Shown piece by piece: positions 6,883 to 15,429 of a DNA stretch of 37,435 nucleotides. A program made the position numbers and the translations under genes. The stretch comes from Actinomycetota bacterium (lineage in GTDB: Bacteria; Actinomycetota; Geothermincolia; Fen-727; JAQUKT01). The stretch lies in NCBI GenBank assembly GCA_028718945.1, contig JAQUKT010000008.1, positions 1 to 37,435 on the forward strand, read 5' to 3'. The notes under the pieces were generated by a model that did not search any database, was not told the DNA's origin, and saw nothing but the letters and a program-made list of their open reading frames with translations. Numbering within the stretch: position 1 is the stretch's first letter; every line of letters starts with the position of its first letter.

Positions 6883-8664
6883 TTATTCTTCACCGAGGAA
6901 GAAACGGTGCGGGTCGAACGTCCTCACTTTCAGGAGTTCATTCAATGATGGAAGCTCGACTCGCTCGAGTTTTGGCGCGACCTTGAGTTCCCATCCGCAT
7001 TCCTTCACGATTTCTCCTACAGTAGTTTCCTCGTCTTTTCCCGGATCGAGTGGGAAGTAACCCGTTAGAACGAATTCCCCGTCTCTTTTCTCGAGGATGC
7101 CCTTTGTGGTAACCACGGTTTTTATCTTTTCTCCGGGGCACGTAATATAAGGTACTTCCCCAACGAGTCTGGCGGGCGAGTGTTCTGTTAGAATGACTAT
7201 TTCACGCGCTCCGGCTTGAACGTCCGCCGCTCCGCCTGAGCCGACAAGGAAGAATTTCGCCTGGGGGATCGCGGTGGAATTCACGTTCCCACACCTGTCA
7301 ACCTGGCCGGCGCCGAGAGCACCAATGCACTTGCTTGTTTTTGCTCCAACAATCGAACCGAGAATATCATTTACATCGGTGAGCATTCTGCATTGAGGAA
7401 CATTTTTGAGGTTGAAGATGTATGGGTCGGCCGGCTGAGGGCTGTATCCGAAGAAGCCAATTTCAGCCATCAAATCAGTGTCATATTCTTCCTCCATGAG
7501 GTTATAGTAGGCGACCCAGGCTGCAAGGTTTGAAGCCCCAACCCCGGCGAGGATTGTTCTCAGCTCCTGTTTTCTTATCTTTTCCGCTATTACTCTTGCA
7601 CCCACTACCACCATCATTTCCGTGGGGTTGAATTCTTCAGTCAGGTTCATTTCAGGAATTGTATTTGCGATTTCGGATTCCCAAGCTTCCTTTGATGAGT
7701 TCCCCCTTAGAAATGAAATCCTTTCGTGCCCGAGCTTGAAGAGGTACTCTTCGTTGTTCTTGCAGCCAAGTACCCATTTATCCGCCCAATTCTGAAGCTT
7801 CTTCTCATCCTTGCACTGTTCCCTGAAGTGAATGATGAAATCCCTGTCCACCTCGTATCCGATCAGTTCTCCCTCGAGACCGTAGTTGGATAAACCTCCG
7901 GGATGAGTGCCGAAGGGGGCGAGGCAGACCGCCTTCACGAGATATGAGGGGATTTTCACAAGATGGCTGTACCTCTTTATGAAATCAGCGGATACGATGC
8001 GCTCGACCGTTACAATCGTTCCTTCTTTTGCGGCTCTTGCTGAAGTGGCTCCCTCGGCATAGGGTGGAGAGATAATGACATTGCCAGCGGGGTCTGAAGC
8101 CCAGCCGTGAAGGAATGCCAAATCTGGCTCAATGGCGCGTGCAAGTCCCATGACCTTACCATCCGGAGCCTCAATCTTGAAATAATCTTTTGCGTTCTCC
8201 TCCTCCATGGTTGTCCCAAGAAGCGAATTAACGGGTATGAAATCCAATCCGAGAGCGCCGGCAAGGAGCCTCAACGAGAAAGAGAGGATTGACCAGTTTT
8301 CCATACTCACAGTGCCTTCCCGATACGCCTTCTGATAGATTGGATTTGGTCCCGGCATTGGATAGGAATCTCCGTAGAATGTGGCAATGGTTCTTTTCAC
8401 GAGATTGCCGAAGAAGAAAAGAGCCAGATCACTTATGAAGCCGAGCGTACTCAGGGTGAAATTAGGATTCTTCCCCCAGAATTGCCTTATTATTTCACGG
8501 CATGCCGCGCTGGGACAGGCATAACTGTGCCCGACATGGATGGACATCCCCGGACGGACGAATTTTCTTACCGCCTCCTCGAGAGGCATCACCTTGTTTG
8601 CTTTGTGTCCGCCTTCTGAAACCTCAATCTGTTTTCTTATTACTTCGTCGAGTTCACCAAACAT
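6883..8664 (-). CDS. Fused two-subunit CoA-transferase (glutaconate CoA-transferase-like)
   Basis: 593 residues containing both halves of a family I CoA-transferase. The N-terminal half (1 to about 320) is alpha-like, with RPGMSIHVGHSYACPSAACREIIRQ, EPDLAFLHGWASDPAGNVI and a terminal IHFREQCKD region. The C-terminal half (about 350-593) is beta-like, with EEFNPTEMMVVVGARVIAEKI, AEIGFFGYSP, GAGQVDRCGNVNSTAI and GSGGAADVQAGAREIVIL. The Glu in AEIGFFGY lies where the acyl-CoA-forming glutamate of the beta subunit is expected. These enzymes move CoA between carboxylic acids; the exact acid is not predictable. A strong Shine-Dalgarno sequence (AAGGAGGTG) precedes the ATG. It is 58 bases downstream of the glycosyltransferase gene. 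The subunits are separate genes in most glutaconate CoA-transferases, so the fusion is notable. Confidence 0.9.
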   Translation of the reverse strand: MFGELDEVIRKQIEVSEGGHKANKVMPLEEAVRKFVRPGMSIHVGHSYACPSAACREIIRQFWGKNPNFTLSTLGFISDLALFFFGNLVKRTIATFYGDSYPMPGPNPIYQKAYREGTVSMENWSILSFSLRLLAGALGLDFIPVNSLLGTTMEEENAKDYFKIEAPDGKVMGLARAIEPDLAFLHGWASDPAGNVIISPPYAEGATSARAAKEGTIVTVERIVSADFIKRYSHLVKIPSYLVKAVCLAPFGTHPGGLSNYGLEGELIGYEVDRDFIIHFREQCKDEKKLQNWADKWVLGCKNNEEYLFKLGHERISFLRGNSSKEAWESEIANTIPEMNLTEEFNPTEMMVVVGARVIAEKIRKQELRTILAGVGASNLAAWVAYYNLMEEEYDTDLMAEIGFFGYSPQPADPYIFNLKNVPQCRMLTDVNDILGSIVGAKTSKCIGALGAGQVDRCGNVNSTAIPQAKFFLVGSGGAADVQAGAREIVILTEHSPARLVGEVPYITCPGEKIKTVVTTKGILEKRDGEFVLTGYFPLDPGKDEETTVGEIVKECGWELKVAPKLERVELPSLNELLKVRTFDPHRFFLGEE

Positions 8665-8722
8665 TTGAAAAGCACCTCCTTCAAATGCGGTATTCTAACA
8701 CTTCGGGGAAATGCAGTCCAAA

Positions 8723-10408
8723 CTATTCTGGACGAGAGTGCTTTTCGCTTGCTCTATAGAGCTGAACGAATCGGTCTGCTACCGAAAGCCAGCTCGAGTT
8801 TCTCGATACGAGTTCCCTTACCTTTTTGGTTCTTGCTTTCAAATCTCTTTTTGGAATTTCAAGAACCCTCGAGCAGGCGGCAGCAATCCTCGTCACCATT
8901 TTTTCTTTTGTCCCAAGGGCTATGTCTTCTGACTCCTCGCCCCAGACCTCGAAAACAGGGCGAAGCGCGCTTTCGAGCCCCGAGTGAGTGCAAGAAACAG
9001 GCGTAACTCCCATTGCCATTGCCTCAACTAAAACCATTCCAAAAGCCTCGGGGGCGATTGAGGGAGCAAGAAGGGCTTTGGCGTGTTCCAAGAGGTAACG
9101 GTGCTCCCGGGGTCTTGTGTATCCCGTAAAAATCACCGAGTCCCGAATTTCACGTTCCACACAGAGGCGAAGGTAATCATCCAAGGTTCCCTCACCTGCA
9201 AGGCTCGACAGAAAATCGCAAATCGGGCCGAATGGCTCCTCGAGCCTCTTTGCGTATCGCTTGTTCCCATAGTCGCACAATTTTTTTAGAGCGCGGATGT
9301 CGCCCGAATCAAGCGATTCGAGAATCAACTCGAGGATTCCACGAAGTTCCCCGAACCCCACGACAACTATTTTCACGTCGGGATGTTTCCGCTTGATGAG
9401 CGGCAGCGCAAAAGGGACGCATTGTATTCCTTTTGTTTCGAGGAGCTTGCCAATGAAGATAAAGTATGGAGTATTCTTACGCGCAAGCTCCCTCAATGGC
9501 GATATGGCGTCTTTTGAGGGAATCCAGTCGGGACAAAGCGCGTTTATCCTTTCGATTTCCCCTTCGATGCTTTCGTCATCAAAAGTTCTCCTTTTCTTTA
9601 CTGGACTACGGGCAAAATCAACGACCGTCAAACCGGAAGTTCTTTCTTCTATCGACGATATGACCGTTTCAACCGAGTTTGAAAGACTCAACCCTGTCGG
9701 GAAAAAAATTTCCGTATCAACACCGGGAGAAATGACATGAGTCTTATCACCGATGGATGGAACAATTCCTTTGAAAATCTTTGAGATTTCGCGCGAGGTG
9801 TATTCGCTCGGAGTGATTATGCGCTCAGCGTGCGCCAGACCTTCCGAAGCGTAATGGAGGTATCTCGGGTCACGCTTTACGGCGAAATCAATTCCCGAGC
9901 CGTGTATGATGGCGAAATACGGAAAAGAGTCTTCTTTGCGGATTTCAGCTAACACATAGGGAAGCATTACGGCATGGTTCACGAGCACGAAATCTGGCGA
10001 GAACTGCCTGATGAGCCGCTTGAGGGAGTCTTCATTTGCATCTACATACGCGAGAAGTTCGTTTTCTTCAAGTTCGACGAACTCTTTGACCCTGAAATCG
10101 CGGTATCCATCCCTGACGAACACCGGAAGAATTTCGCCGATATATGGTTTGTAAACCATGCACTCACCGGGAAATTCCGAATCTCTTCTCCAGACTAATT
10201 CCGGACCGCTTGATTTTGAAGTTTCTCTCAGGTAAGAGGTAACGAAGGGGAAATCAGGTTCGTTTTCCTGACAATATACGACAACGTTATGCCCTTGCAG
10301 AGAGAGCGCCTGTGAAAGAGCCTGAACATACTGGTTGCTTCCGGTGCCGCTCAAGAGATAACCGTGCACGATGAGTATTCTCAAAGCCTCTCGAACTGCT
10401 TCAACCAT
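8723..10408 (-). CDS. GT-B glycosyltransferase, family 4-like
   Basis: 561 residues. The N-terminal Rossmann domain begins LRILIVHGYLLSGTGSNQYVQALSQAL, with the Gly-rich loop near the start. The C-terminal domain has FIFIGKLLETKG (sugar-nucleotide side), VIFTGYTRPREHRYLLEHAKALLAPS and the E-x7-E motif in EAFGMVLVEAMAMG. It probably transfers a sugar from a nucleotide donor to a cell-surface or small-molecule acceptor. It is longer than the common 370-400 residues, mainly because of a linker of about 100 residues between domains (about 250-320). Its ATG overlaps the stop of the metal-transport permease as TGATG, so translation is coupled, which is an odd pairing for the two functions. An internal TTG (LRILIVHGY) is an alternative start. 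Confidence 0.88.
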   Translation of the reverse strand: MVEAVREALRILIVHGYLLSGTGSNQYVQALSQALSLQGHNVVVYCQENEPDFPFVTSYLRETSKSSGPELVWRRDSEFPGECMVYKPYIGEILPVFVRDGYRDFRVKEFVELEENELLAYVDANEDSLKRLIRQFSPDFVLVNHAVMLPYVLAEIRKEDSFPYFAIIHGSGIDFAVKRDPRYLHYASEGLAHAERIITPSEYTSREISKIFKGIVPSIGDKTHVISPGVDTEIFFPTGLSLSNSVETVISSIEERTSGLTVVDFARSPVKKRRTFDDESIEGEIERINALCPDWIPSKDAISPLRELARKNTPYFIFIGKLLETKGIQCVPFALPLIKRKHPDVKIVVVGFGELRGILELILESLDSGDIRALKKLCDYGNKRYAKRLEEPFGPICDFLSSLAGEGTLDDYLRLCVEREIRDSVIFTGYTRPREHRYLLEHAKALLAPSIAPEAFGMVLVEAMAMGVTPVSCTHSGLESALRPVFEVWGEESEDIALGTKEKMVTRIAAACSRVLEIPKRDLKARTKKVRELVSRNSSWLSVADRFVQLYRASEKHSRPE

Positions 10409-11271
10409 CAGGAATTCATCTTCTTCTCGGGTGATGTGCGGCGGGCGCTACCGATTCTCGATACGAGCCCCTCCATGTATCTTCTTCTTGGAGACAGAAT
10501 GAAGGAAGCGGCGAAGATCAGAAACATTACAAGCACTATTGCTGCTCCAGAGGCAAGGTCGAACTTCCATGAGAGATAAAGACCTATGAGAACCGAGACA
10601 ACAGCGCTCGAAAGGGAAGCGATTATTACGCCCCTGTAGTTTTTGAAGATTTGCATGCCGACGGAAGCGGGAATGACCAAAAGGGCTGAGACGAGAATTA
10701 TTCCAAGGAGCTTGATCGAGACAACGATCAGGACTGCCATGGTGAGAAGAAGTCCATAGAAAAGAACACTCGATGGAACGCCACTTGCGGTGGCCGTCTC
10801 CTCATCGAAAGCGAGGAAGAGGAGTTCCTTGAAGAATAGAACGGTAAAAAGAGTTGAAAAAAGGGTGGTAATCCCTAACGCTAAAACGTCTCCCCAGCCG
10901 AGGGCGAGAATGCTTCCAAAAAGATAACTCATGAGGTCGATGTTGTAGGCATGGGCGACTCTCACGAGCAAAACCCCGAGAGCCATTGCGGAAACAAATA
11001 ATATCCCTATCGCGGTGTCCTCATGGACCCTTCCTTTCTTTGATACCACTCCTATTCCAAGCGAGACGAGTGAGCAGAAAATACCGGCAGTGACAATGGG
11101 ATTGATGCCGAGAGCGAGCCCGATTGCTACTCCTCCAAAGGCGGCGTGAGAAATTCCCATGCCAACGAACGCAAGCCTTCTTACCACCACGAAGAATGAA
11201 ATGAGAGAACAGGCTATTGCTGCAATGATGCCGCCTGCGATTGCTTTCTGCATAAAGCCGTACTCGAGCAT
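10408..11271 (-). CDS. Metal ABC transporter permease (ZnuB/MntB type)
   Basis: A 287-residue membrane protein of the ABC-3 family with about eight hydrophobic segments. Diagnostic parts are SFFVVVRRLAFVGMGISHAAFGGVAIGLALG (residues about 25-55), GSILALGWGDV and FDEETATASGVPSSVLFYGLL, the latter being the cytosolic coupling-helix region. Members carry zinc or manganese across the cytoplasmic membrane together with an ATPase and a metal-binding lipoprotein. The start overlaps the ATPase stop (TGATG) and its own stop overlaps the glycosyltransferase start. No solute-binding (ZnuA-type) gene is next to it, so either that gene is elsewhere or the system uses a distant binding protein. Confidence 0.92.
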   Translation of the reverse strand: MLEYGFMQKAIAGGIIAAIACSLISFFVVVRRLAFVGMGISHAAFGGVAIGLALGINPIVTAGIFCSLVSLGIGVVSKKGRVHEDTAIGILFVSAMALGVLLVRVAHAYNIDLMSYLFGSILALGWGDVLALGITTLFSTLFTVLFFKELLFLAFDEETATASGVPSSVLFYGLLLTMAVLIVVSIKLLGIILVSALLVIPASVGMQIFKNYRGVIIASLSSAVVSVLIGLYLSWKFDLASGAAIVLVMFLIFAASFILSPRRRYMEGLVSRIGSARRTSPEKKMNS

Positions 11272-12092
11272 CAGTGATTCGCCTCGGTTTTTCCTCCGCG
11301 CCCCTGTCCCACAAGAAAGTCGAACTCGCAGCGGTAGGCTTCCTTCAGCCTCTCGCTCGAAAGCACCTCTTTTGGCTTTCCATGGATGTGCATTGTCCGA
11401 TTTATACAGGCGAGCTCGTCGGCATAGCGCGCAAGAACGTTTACATCGTGAGAAACGAAAACTATTGAAAGGTTCAGGTTGCCTTTCAGACGATCGAGTA
11501 GCTCCATGAACTGCTGCTGCACCGGCATATCAAGCCCTGATGTTGGCTCATCGAGAAGGAGAATCTTTGTTTCCTTGCACAGAGCGCGGGCGAGAAAGGC
11601 TCTTTTCTGCTGTCCCGCTGAGAGCTCCCCGATCTGGCGATTCTCGAGCCCCTCGAGGCCAACCAGCTTTATGCTTTCCAGGGCTGCGCTTCTGTCTTCT
11701 CTGCTCGGGAATTTGAAAAGCCCGATGCAGCACACGCGCCCCATCAAAACAACATCCAGCACTGATACCGGGAAGTTTCTGTCGAATAAGACCTGCTGTG
11801 GCATGTAGCCGATGTGGTGCAGTTCGCTCTTGAGTTCGGAAGGGCTCATACCCATCACCGACACATTTCCTGAGGAAGGTCTTACAAAACCAAGAATGAC
11901 CCTTAGGAGTGTTGTTTTTCCCGCGCCATTTGGACCTATGACGCCCAGGAACATCCCCGGTTCTAATGAAAAATTTATGTTCTCGAGGACGGTTCTCCCG
12001 CCGAGCTTTACGTCAACGTGTTCGAGTCTGATGAGGTTTAGACCCTCGGTTTTGCCGTCGAAGAATTCAGCGACTTTGCATGACCGCCTCAT
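11271..12092 (-). CDS. Metal ABC transporter ATP-binding protein (ZnuC/MntA type)
   Basis: 273 residues with GPNGAGKTT (Walker A, about 52-60), the Q-loop in GYMPQQV, the signature LSAGQQKRAF, Walker B ILLLDEPTSGLD and the switch His in VFVSHDVN. It powers the downstream permease. The annotated N-terminus (MRRSCKVAEFFDGKTEG before the normal LIRLEHVDVKLGG) is about 18 residues longer than usual. It is encoded by a stretch that is imperfectly duplicated 50 bases upstream. The true start could be further downstream, but there is no ATG before LIRLEHV. It is coupled to the permease gene by TGATG. Confidence 0.93.
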   Translation of the reverse strand: MRRSCKVAEFFDGKTEGLNLIRLEHVDVKLGGRTVLENINFSLEPGMFLGVIGPNGAGKTTLLRVILGFVRPSSGNVSVMGMSPSELKSELHHIGYMPQQVLFDRNFPVSVLDVVLMGRVCCIGLFKFPSREDRSAALESIKLVGLEGLENRQIGELSAGQQKRAFLARALCKETKILLLDEPTSGLDMPVQQQFMELLDRLKGNLNLSIVFVSHDVNVLARYADELACINRTMHIHGKPKEVLSSERLKEAYRCEFDFLVGQGRGGKTEANH

Positions 12093-12150
12093 TTCATTGC
12101 ATCTCCCTTGACAGAAACCGTGACCTTACATGACCGCCTCATCTCATCGC
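12071..12150. repeat. 50-bp-period tandem duplication at the 5' end of the metal ATPase gene
   Basis: Positions 12071-12100 and 12121-12150 match at 25 of 30 bases, with 14 identical in a row (CATGACCGCCTCAT). Each copy contains an ATGA(A/G)ATGAGG start-codon context on the minus strand. Because the period is 50, the upstream copy is out of frame with the gene and ends after a 17-codon reading frame. It could be a duplicated operator (ATGA-GGCGG-TCAT is a partial dyad) or a simple replication slip. Confidence 0.6.
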
Positions 12151-12425
12151 GCCCCCATGACCGAAGGGCTGTTGTTTATCATCCCTTTGTAATTGCCGGC
12201 TTCCTTTTTTGGGTGATTTTCGATAGGGCTGGGCTTGCTCACCTTGATTCCTGTTTCCGCTCCTTGAGCAATCATTGGTGGCATTGGTGGTGCTTCGGGA
12301 TTTATCTGTGGCTTGGTAAAGGTAGCCTTCGTTTTGAGTTCCCTCATGCGGGGGTTCGAAGTCTTTGCGTTTTCCGGTAGTGACTTCAGTTCCCCTTGAA
12401 TCTTTTCTCCTTGCGTGTTTTGCAT
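12144..12425 (-). CDS. Hypothetical Pro/Lys-rich small protein
   Basis: 93 residues from the ATG at 12423-12425, polar and probably disordered (INPEAPPMPPMIAQG, NHPKKEAG). It has no signal peptide, cysteines or recognisable domain. Support is limited to the open frame, a GAGGCG stretch ahead of the start and its stop lying within the duplicated ATGAGATGAGG context 51 bases before the metal ATPase gene. It could be the first gene of that operon or non-coding leader. Confidence 0.35.
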   Translation of the reverse strand: MQNTQGEKIQGELKSLPENAKTSNPRMRELKTKATFTKPQINPEAPPMPPMIAQGAETGIKVSKPSPIENHPKKEAGNYKGMINNSPSVMGAR

Positions 12426-12624
12426 TTCATCGCCTCGGCTCTGTTTCTCATAGTCATTTCTCATGGCGTGCCTTTCCTTGAGAGGATATCAGTTGAGTGG
12501 GGTGCGCACAACCGGCTCATTGGAATTGAAGGGCGTTTTGACAAGGTCGTTGACTCAATCTATTTCCTGAAAGTGAACCGGGGAGTTCTGTCGAATAATT
12601 AAATAAAGTTTTGGGGGGATTCTG

Positions 12625-12849
12625 ATGGATGAGTTGATATTTGAAATACCTTTTTTGGAGCATGCGGGCTGGCTTGTTGCCCACCGAAATAACAGGCTTT
12701 CGCTTTCGCAGAGACCCGCATACGCGGTCTGGGAGAGCCTTTCTGGCTCTATTCCGTTTGAGCAAAAAGCTCCGAGCCGGGACGCGTTGAAAACATGGAG
12801 CGAATGGAGCCTTTTACTTTTGAACAGGTCGGGCTTCAAAGAGGATTAG
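12625..12849 (+). CDS. Hypothetical 74-residue protein
   Basis: Reads MDELIFEIPFLEHAGWL onward, with aromatic and hydrophobic residues (AYAVWESLSG, WSEWSLLLLN). A G-rich stretch (TTTTGGGGGGATTCTG) precedes the ATG as a plausible Shine-Dalgarno sequence. I recognise no family. It stands alone on the plus strand between the metal operon and the minus-strand tRNA. Confidence 0.45.
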   Translation: MDELIFEIPFLEHAGWLVAHRNNRLSLSQRPAYAVWESLSGSIPFEQKAPSRDALKTWSEWSLLLLNRSGFKED

Positions 12850-12923
12850 CTCAAGCACGCACAAATGGACTACTGCAGCCCACAGTTTTTCGAGGTAGAA
12901 GAAAATTTCAAAGGACCTTCTCA

Positions 12924-12999
12924 TGGAGCTGGCGGAGGGATTCGAACCCCCGACCTGAGGTTTACAAGACCTCTGCTCTACCAACTGAGCTACGCCAGC
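12924..12999 (-). tRNA. tRNA-Thr (anticodon UGU), CCA encoded
   Basis: On the minus strand the acceptor GCTGGCG (from 12999) pairs with CGCCAGC. The D arm is GCTC-AGTTGGTA-GAGC, the anticodon stem is GAGGT/ACCTC with loop CTTGTAA (anticodon TGT), and the T arm is GGGGG-TTCGAAT-CCCTC. The discriminator base is T and the terminal CCA is genomically encoded (12924-12926). Confidence 0.97.
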
Positions 13000-13028
13000 C
13001 TCGAACAACATTTTAGCAGAAAGCAACG

Positions 13029-13054
13029 GGGGTCAGGCCTTGCATCGTGCATTT
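13029..13054 (+). repeat. Dispersed repeat family A, copy 1
   Basis: GGGGTCAGGCCTTGCATCGTGCATTT is a diverged copy of the family core GGGGTCAGGTCTTGCAATGAC. It is inverted relative to copy 2 at 13175-13201, with about 120 bases between them, giving a REPIN-like inverted pair between the tRNA and cysS. Confidence 0.7.
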
Positions 13055-13174
13055 GTGGACTAACTCTGCTTTTCACATATCAATGTAAATAGGGATTACT
13101 CTTCGAAGGCAAGCCATAGCCATTTCATGAAACAAGTGATTATTCAACAAGCGGAAGACCAGCGCGAAAACTGC

Positions 13175-13201
13175 AAATATGTCATTGCAAGACCTGACCC
13201 C
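13175..13201 (-). repeat. Dispersed repeat family A, copy 2 (overlaps cysS 3' end)
   Basis: The minus strand reads GGGGTCAGGTCTTGCAATGACATATTT. The cysS stop codon (TGA, 13182-13184) and its last five residues (GQVLQ) are encoded by this repeat. Confidence 0.8.
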
Positions 13202-14663
13202 TTCCTCCCCTCCCTCGCAGGTCCTCCACTTTTATGCCGAGATTCATAAGCCTTTTTCTAATCATATCCGCTATCTCATATTCGCCTGTTTCCCTTGAGA
13301 GTTCCCTTGCGTCGAGCAGTATCTTTATGAGCTCGTCTGAATCTATTGGCTCTTGAATGCGAACCCTTGCGGATGCCTGGTATTGTTGCGGAGTTGCCTT
13401 TGAGAGACCGGAAAGCCCTAAGACATCGAGCATCTCCTCGAGCCTCCCCTCACATTCGGAGAGCATTAGCCTTGCCGCCGGTGTCTTATACGAACTTACT
13501 TCCTGAACGTATGCGTTGATCTCTCGAACGAGACCAAAAATTCCGCTCAGAGCAGCCGCGGTGTTGAAGTCGTCATCCATCGCATTGCGAAAATCACTCT
13601 GGCTGTCCTCGAGAAGGAAAAGGAGTTTGTTTTCGCGCTCGGTCCTCTCGAGATTCATCTTTTCTCCCTCGAGCCTCTCAAGTAAGTCTTTGAGATTGAA
13701 GAGGCATCTTCTTATTCGTTCACATGAAGCGTTCGCTTCGGCAAGGCTTTCCTCGGAGAAATTCAAAGGGCTTCGATAGTGAACAAGGAGGCATAACATT
13801 CTTATCGTCTCGGGAGAATGATGGATGAGAGCTTCACTCAAAAGCGTTATGTTTCCAAGCGACTTTGACATCTTCTCTTCATCAATGGTGAGCATCCCGG
13901 AGTGAACCCAGTATCTCGCGAACTTCTCACCGGTTAAGGCCTCAGCCTGGGCGATTTCGTTTTCGTGATGGGGAAATATCAGGTCTTGCCCTCCACCGTG
14001 AATGTCGAATCCGCTTCCAAGGTATTCAAGCGACATTGTGCTGCACTCGATATGCCAGCCAGGTCTTCCATCTCCCCATGGGCTTTTCCAGCAAGGCTCT
14101 CCGGGTTTTGCTGCTTTCCACAGGGCGAAGTCATGCGGCGCTCTCTTTTTGTCCTTGCCTTCGGTCCATGAGGAGTCAATCTGGTCATCGAGGTCGCGTC
14201 CTGACAGCATCCCGTATCGGGGAAATGTTGAGACATCGAAATAAACGTCTCCCGCTGATGCGTAAGCGTGTTTCTTCTCGATGAGTCCCTCGATTACGGA
14301 AATCATATCCTCGATATGCTCGGTAGCGCGTGGCGCGATGTCGGGAGGTTCGACTCCGAGGCTTTCCATGTCCTTCTCGAAAGCCCATGTGTATTTCGCC
14401 GCTACCTCTTCGGGCGATGTGCCTTCTTCTGAGGCCCTGTTTATTATTTTATCGTCAACGTCGGTTATGTTCTGGACGAAAGTAACCTCGTATCCTGAGT
14501 GCCTCAAATATCGTCTTATCATGTCAAAGTTGAGGAATGTCCGCGCGTTCCCGACATGAATGTAGTTGTAAACTGTGGGACCGCAAACATAGATTGAAAC
14601 CTTCCCGTTTTCTCTCGGGGTGAATTCTTCCTTTTTTCTTGAGAGCGTGTTATATATTTTCAT
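13182..14663 (-). CDS. cysS: Cysteine--tRNA ligase
   Basis: 493 residues. Class I features are all present: [13 protein letters not shown] at the start, the zinc-binding CGPTVYN (Cys28), the HIGH-equivalent HVGN (37-40), the zinc ligands in HIECSTMS and HHENEIAQ, and KMSKS in [10 protein letters not shown]. It charges tRNA-Cys in the cytosol. Its start lies inside the end of cysE (14-base overlap), part of a gltX-cysE-cysS order also found in Bacillus. The extreme C-terminus (about [11 protein letters not shown]) runs into a dispersed repeat that supplies the stop codon, so the last few residues are not ancestral. The catalytic core is unaffected. Confidence 0.98.
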   Translation of the reverse strand: MKIYNTLSRKKEEFTPRENGKVSIYVCGPTVYNYIHVGNARTFLNFDMIRRYLRHSGYEVTFVQNITDVDDKIINRASEEGTSPEEVAAKYTWAFEKDMESLGVEPPDIAPRATEHIEDMISVIEGLIEKKHAYASAGDVYFDVSTFPRYGMLSGRDLDDQIDSSWTEGKDKKRAPHDFALWKAAKPGEPCWKSPWGDGRPGWHIECSTMSLEYLGSGFDIHGGGQDLIFPHHENEIAQAEALTGEKFARYWVHSGMLTIDEEKMSKSLGNITLLSEALIHHSPETIRMLCLLVHYRSPLNFSEESLAEANASCERIRRCLFNLKDLLERLEGEKMNLERTERENKLLFLLEDSQSDFRNAMDDDFNTAAALSGIFGLVREINAYVQEVSSYKTPAARLMLSECEGRLEEMLDVLGLSGLSKATPQQYQASARVRIQEPIDSDELIKILLDARELSRETGEYEIADMIRKRLMNLGIKVEDLRGRGGRGQVLQ

Positions 14664-15429
14664 CTTTTTCTTTTTTCTTGCCTTTCGGGGCGGCGCTTTT
14701 CTTCGTGGCTGGCTTCTTGCGCTGCGCGGAAGTTTCCTTCTTCTCGGCTGGCTTCTTTCCTCTCAAGCCGAGTTCGCTCTCTATCCTGTCGAGCCTTACT
14801 TCGATTGCCTTCAGGCTCTCGAGCACGGGGTCCGGAAGTCTTTCGTGGTGCAAATCTATAGCCGATATCCTTTCGCCCGAGCAAACCGTTACTCTCCCCG
14901 GAACTCCCACCACCGTGCAGTTTGGCGGGACATCTGATATCACAACAGCCCCTGCGCCAATCTTTGAACTTTCGCCAATCCTCACCGGACCAAGCACACT
15001 TGCACCCGCGGCTATGACCACATTATCCTCTATTGTTGGATGCCTCTTCCCCTTTTCCTTTCCCGTCCCGCCAAGGGTGACACCCTGAAAGAGGGTTACA
15101 TTGTTTCCTATTTCCGTGGTTTCTCCTATCACCACTCCCATTCCGTGGTCGATGAATAAACCCTTGCCCATTTTCGCGCCCTGGTGTATCTCGATGCCAG
15201 TCAGAAGCCTTCCAGACATTGAGATGAGGCGGGGCAGCAACGGAACGCTCTTTTCATGGAGGTAATGGGCAATTCTGTACATCCATATCGCGTGAAGCCC
15301 GGGGTAAGAAAAAATTACCTCGAGGGTTCCGCGCGCCGCGGGGTCTCTATCCTTGACCACCTGAATATCCTCGCGCAGAATCCCAGCTGTTCTCCTCAGG
15401 AAGTCAACAAACTTCTCAATGTAATTCAT
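14650..15429 (-). CDS. cysE: Serine O-acetyltransferase with Lys-rich C-terminal tail
   Basis: 259 residues. The N-terminal helical domain (1 to about 65) is followed by left-handed beta-helix hexapeptide repeats (about 70-185), with the active-site region [16 protein letters not shown] and [14 protein letters not shown]. It makes O-acetylserine, the first step of cysteine synthesis. After about residue 205 there is a short helix ([19 protein letters not shown]) and then a highly basic Lys/Ala/Pro tail of about 38 residues (for example [18 protein letters not shown]), like histone H1-type tails. This is absent from typical CysE, whose C-terminus normally docks into cysteine synthase. The start overlaps the gltX stop by 14 bases and is preceded by AGGAGG. 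Confidence 0.96.
   Translation of the reverse strand: MNYIEKFVDFLRRTAGILREDIQVVKDRDPAARGTLEVIFSYPGLHAIWMYRIAHYLHEKSVPLLPRLISMSGRLLTGIEIHQGAKMGKGLFIDHGMGVVIGETTEIGNNVTLFQGVTLGGTGKEKGKRHPTIEDNVVIAAGASVLGPVRIGESSKIGAGAVVISDVPPNCTVVGVPGRVTVCSGERISAIDLHHERLPDPVLESLKAIEVRLDRIESELGLRGKKPAEKKETSAQRKKPATKKSAAPKGKKKEKDENI

Noticed and set aside
12108-12380. Plus-strand frame with Trp-rich stretch (HWWHWW) as a membrane peptide
   Set aside because: No ribosome-binding site; it lies opposite the more plausible minus-strand frame and the duplicated start region.
13029-13201. Repeat pair considered as a CRISPR remnant
   Set aside because: The copies are inverted and diverged with a single 120-base spacer; no regular array or cas gene is present.
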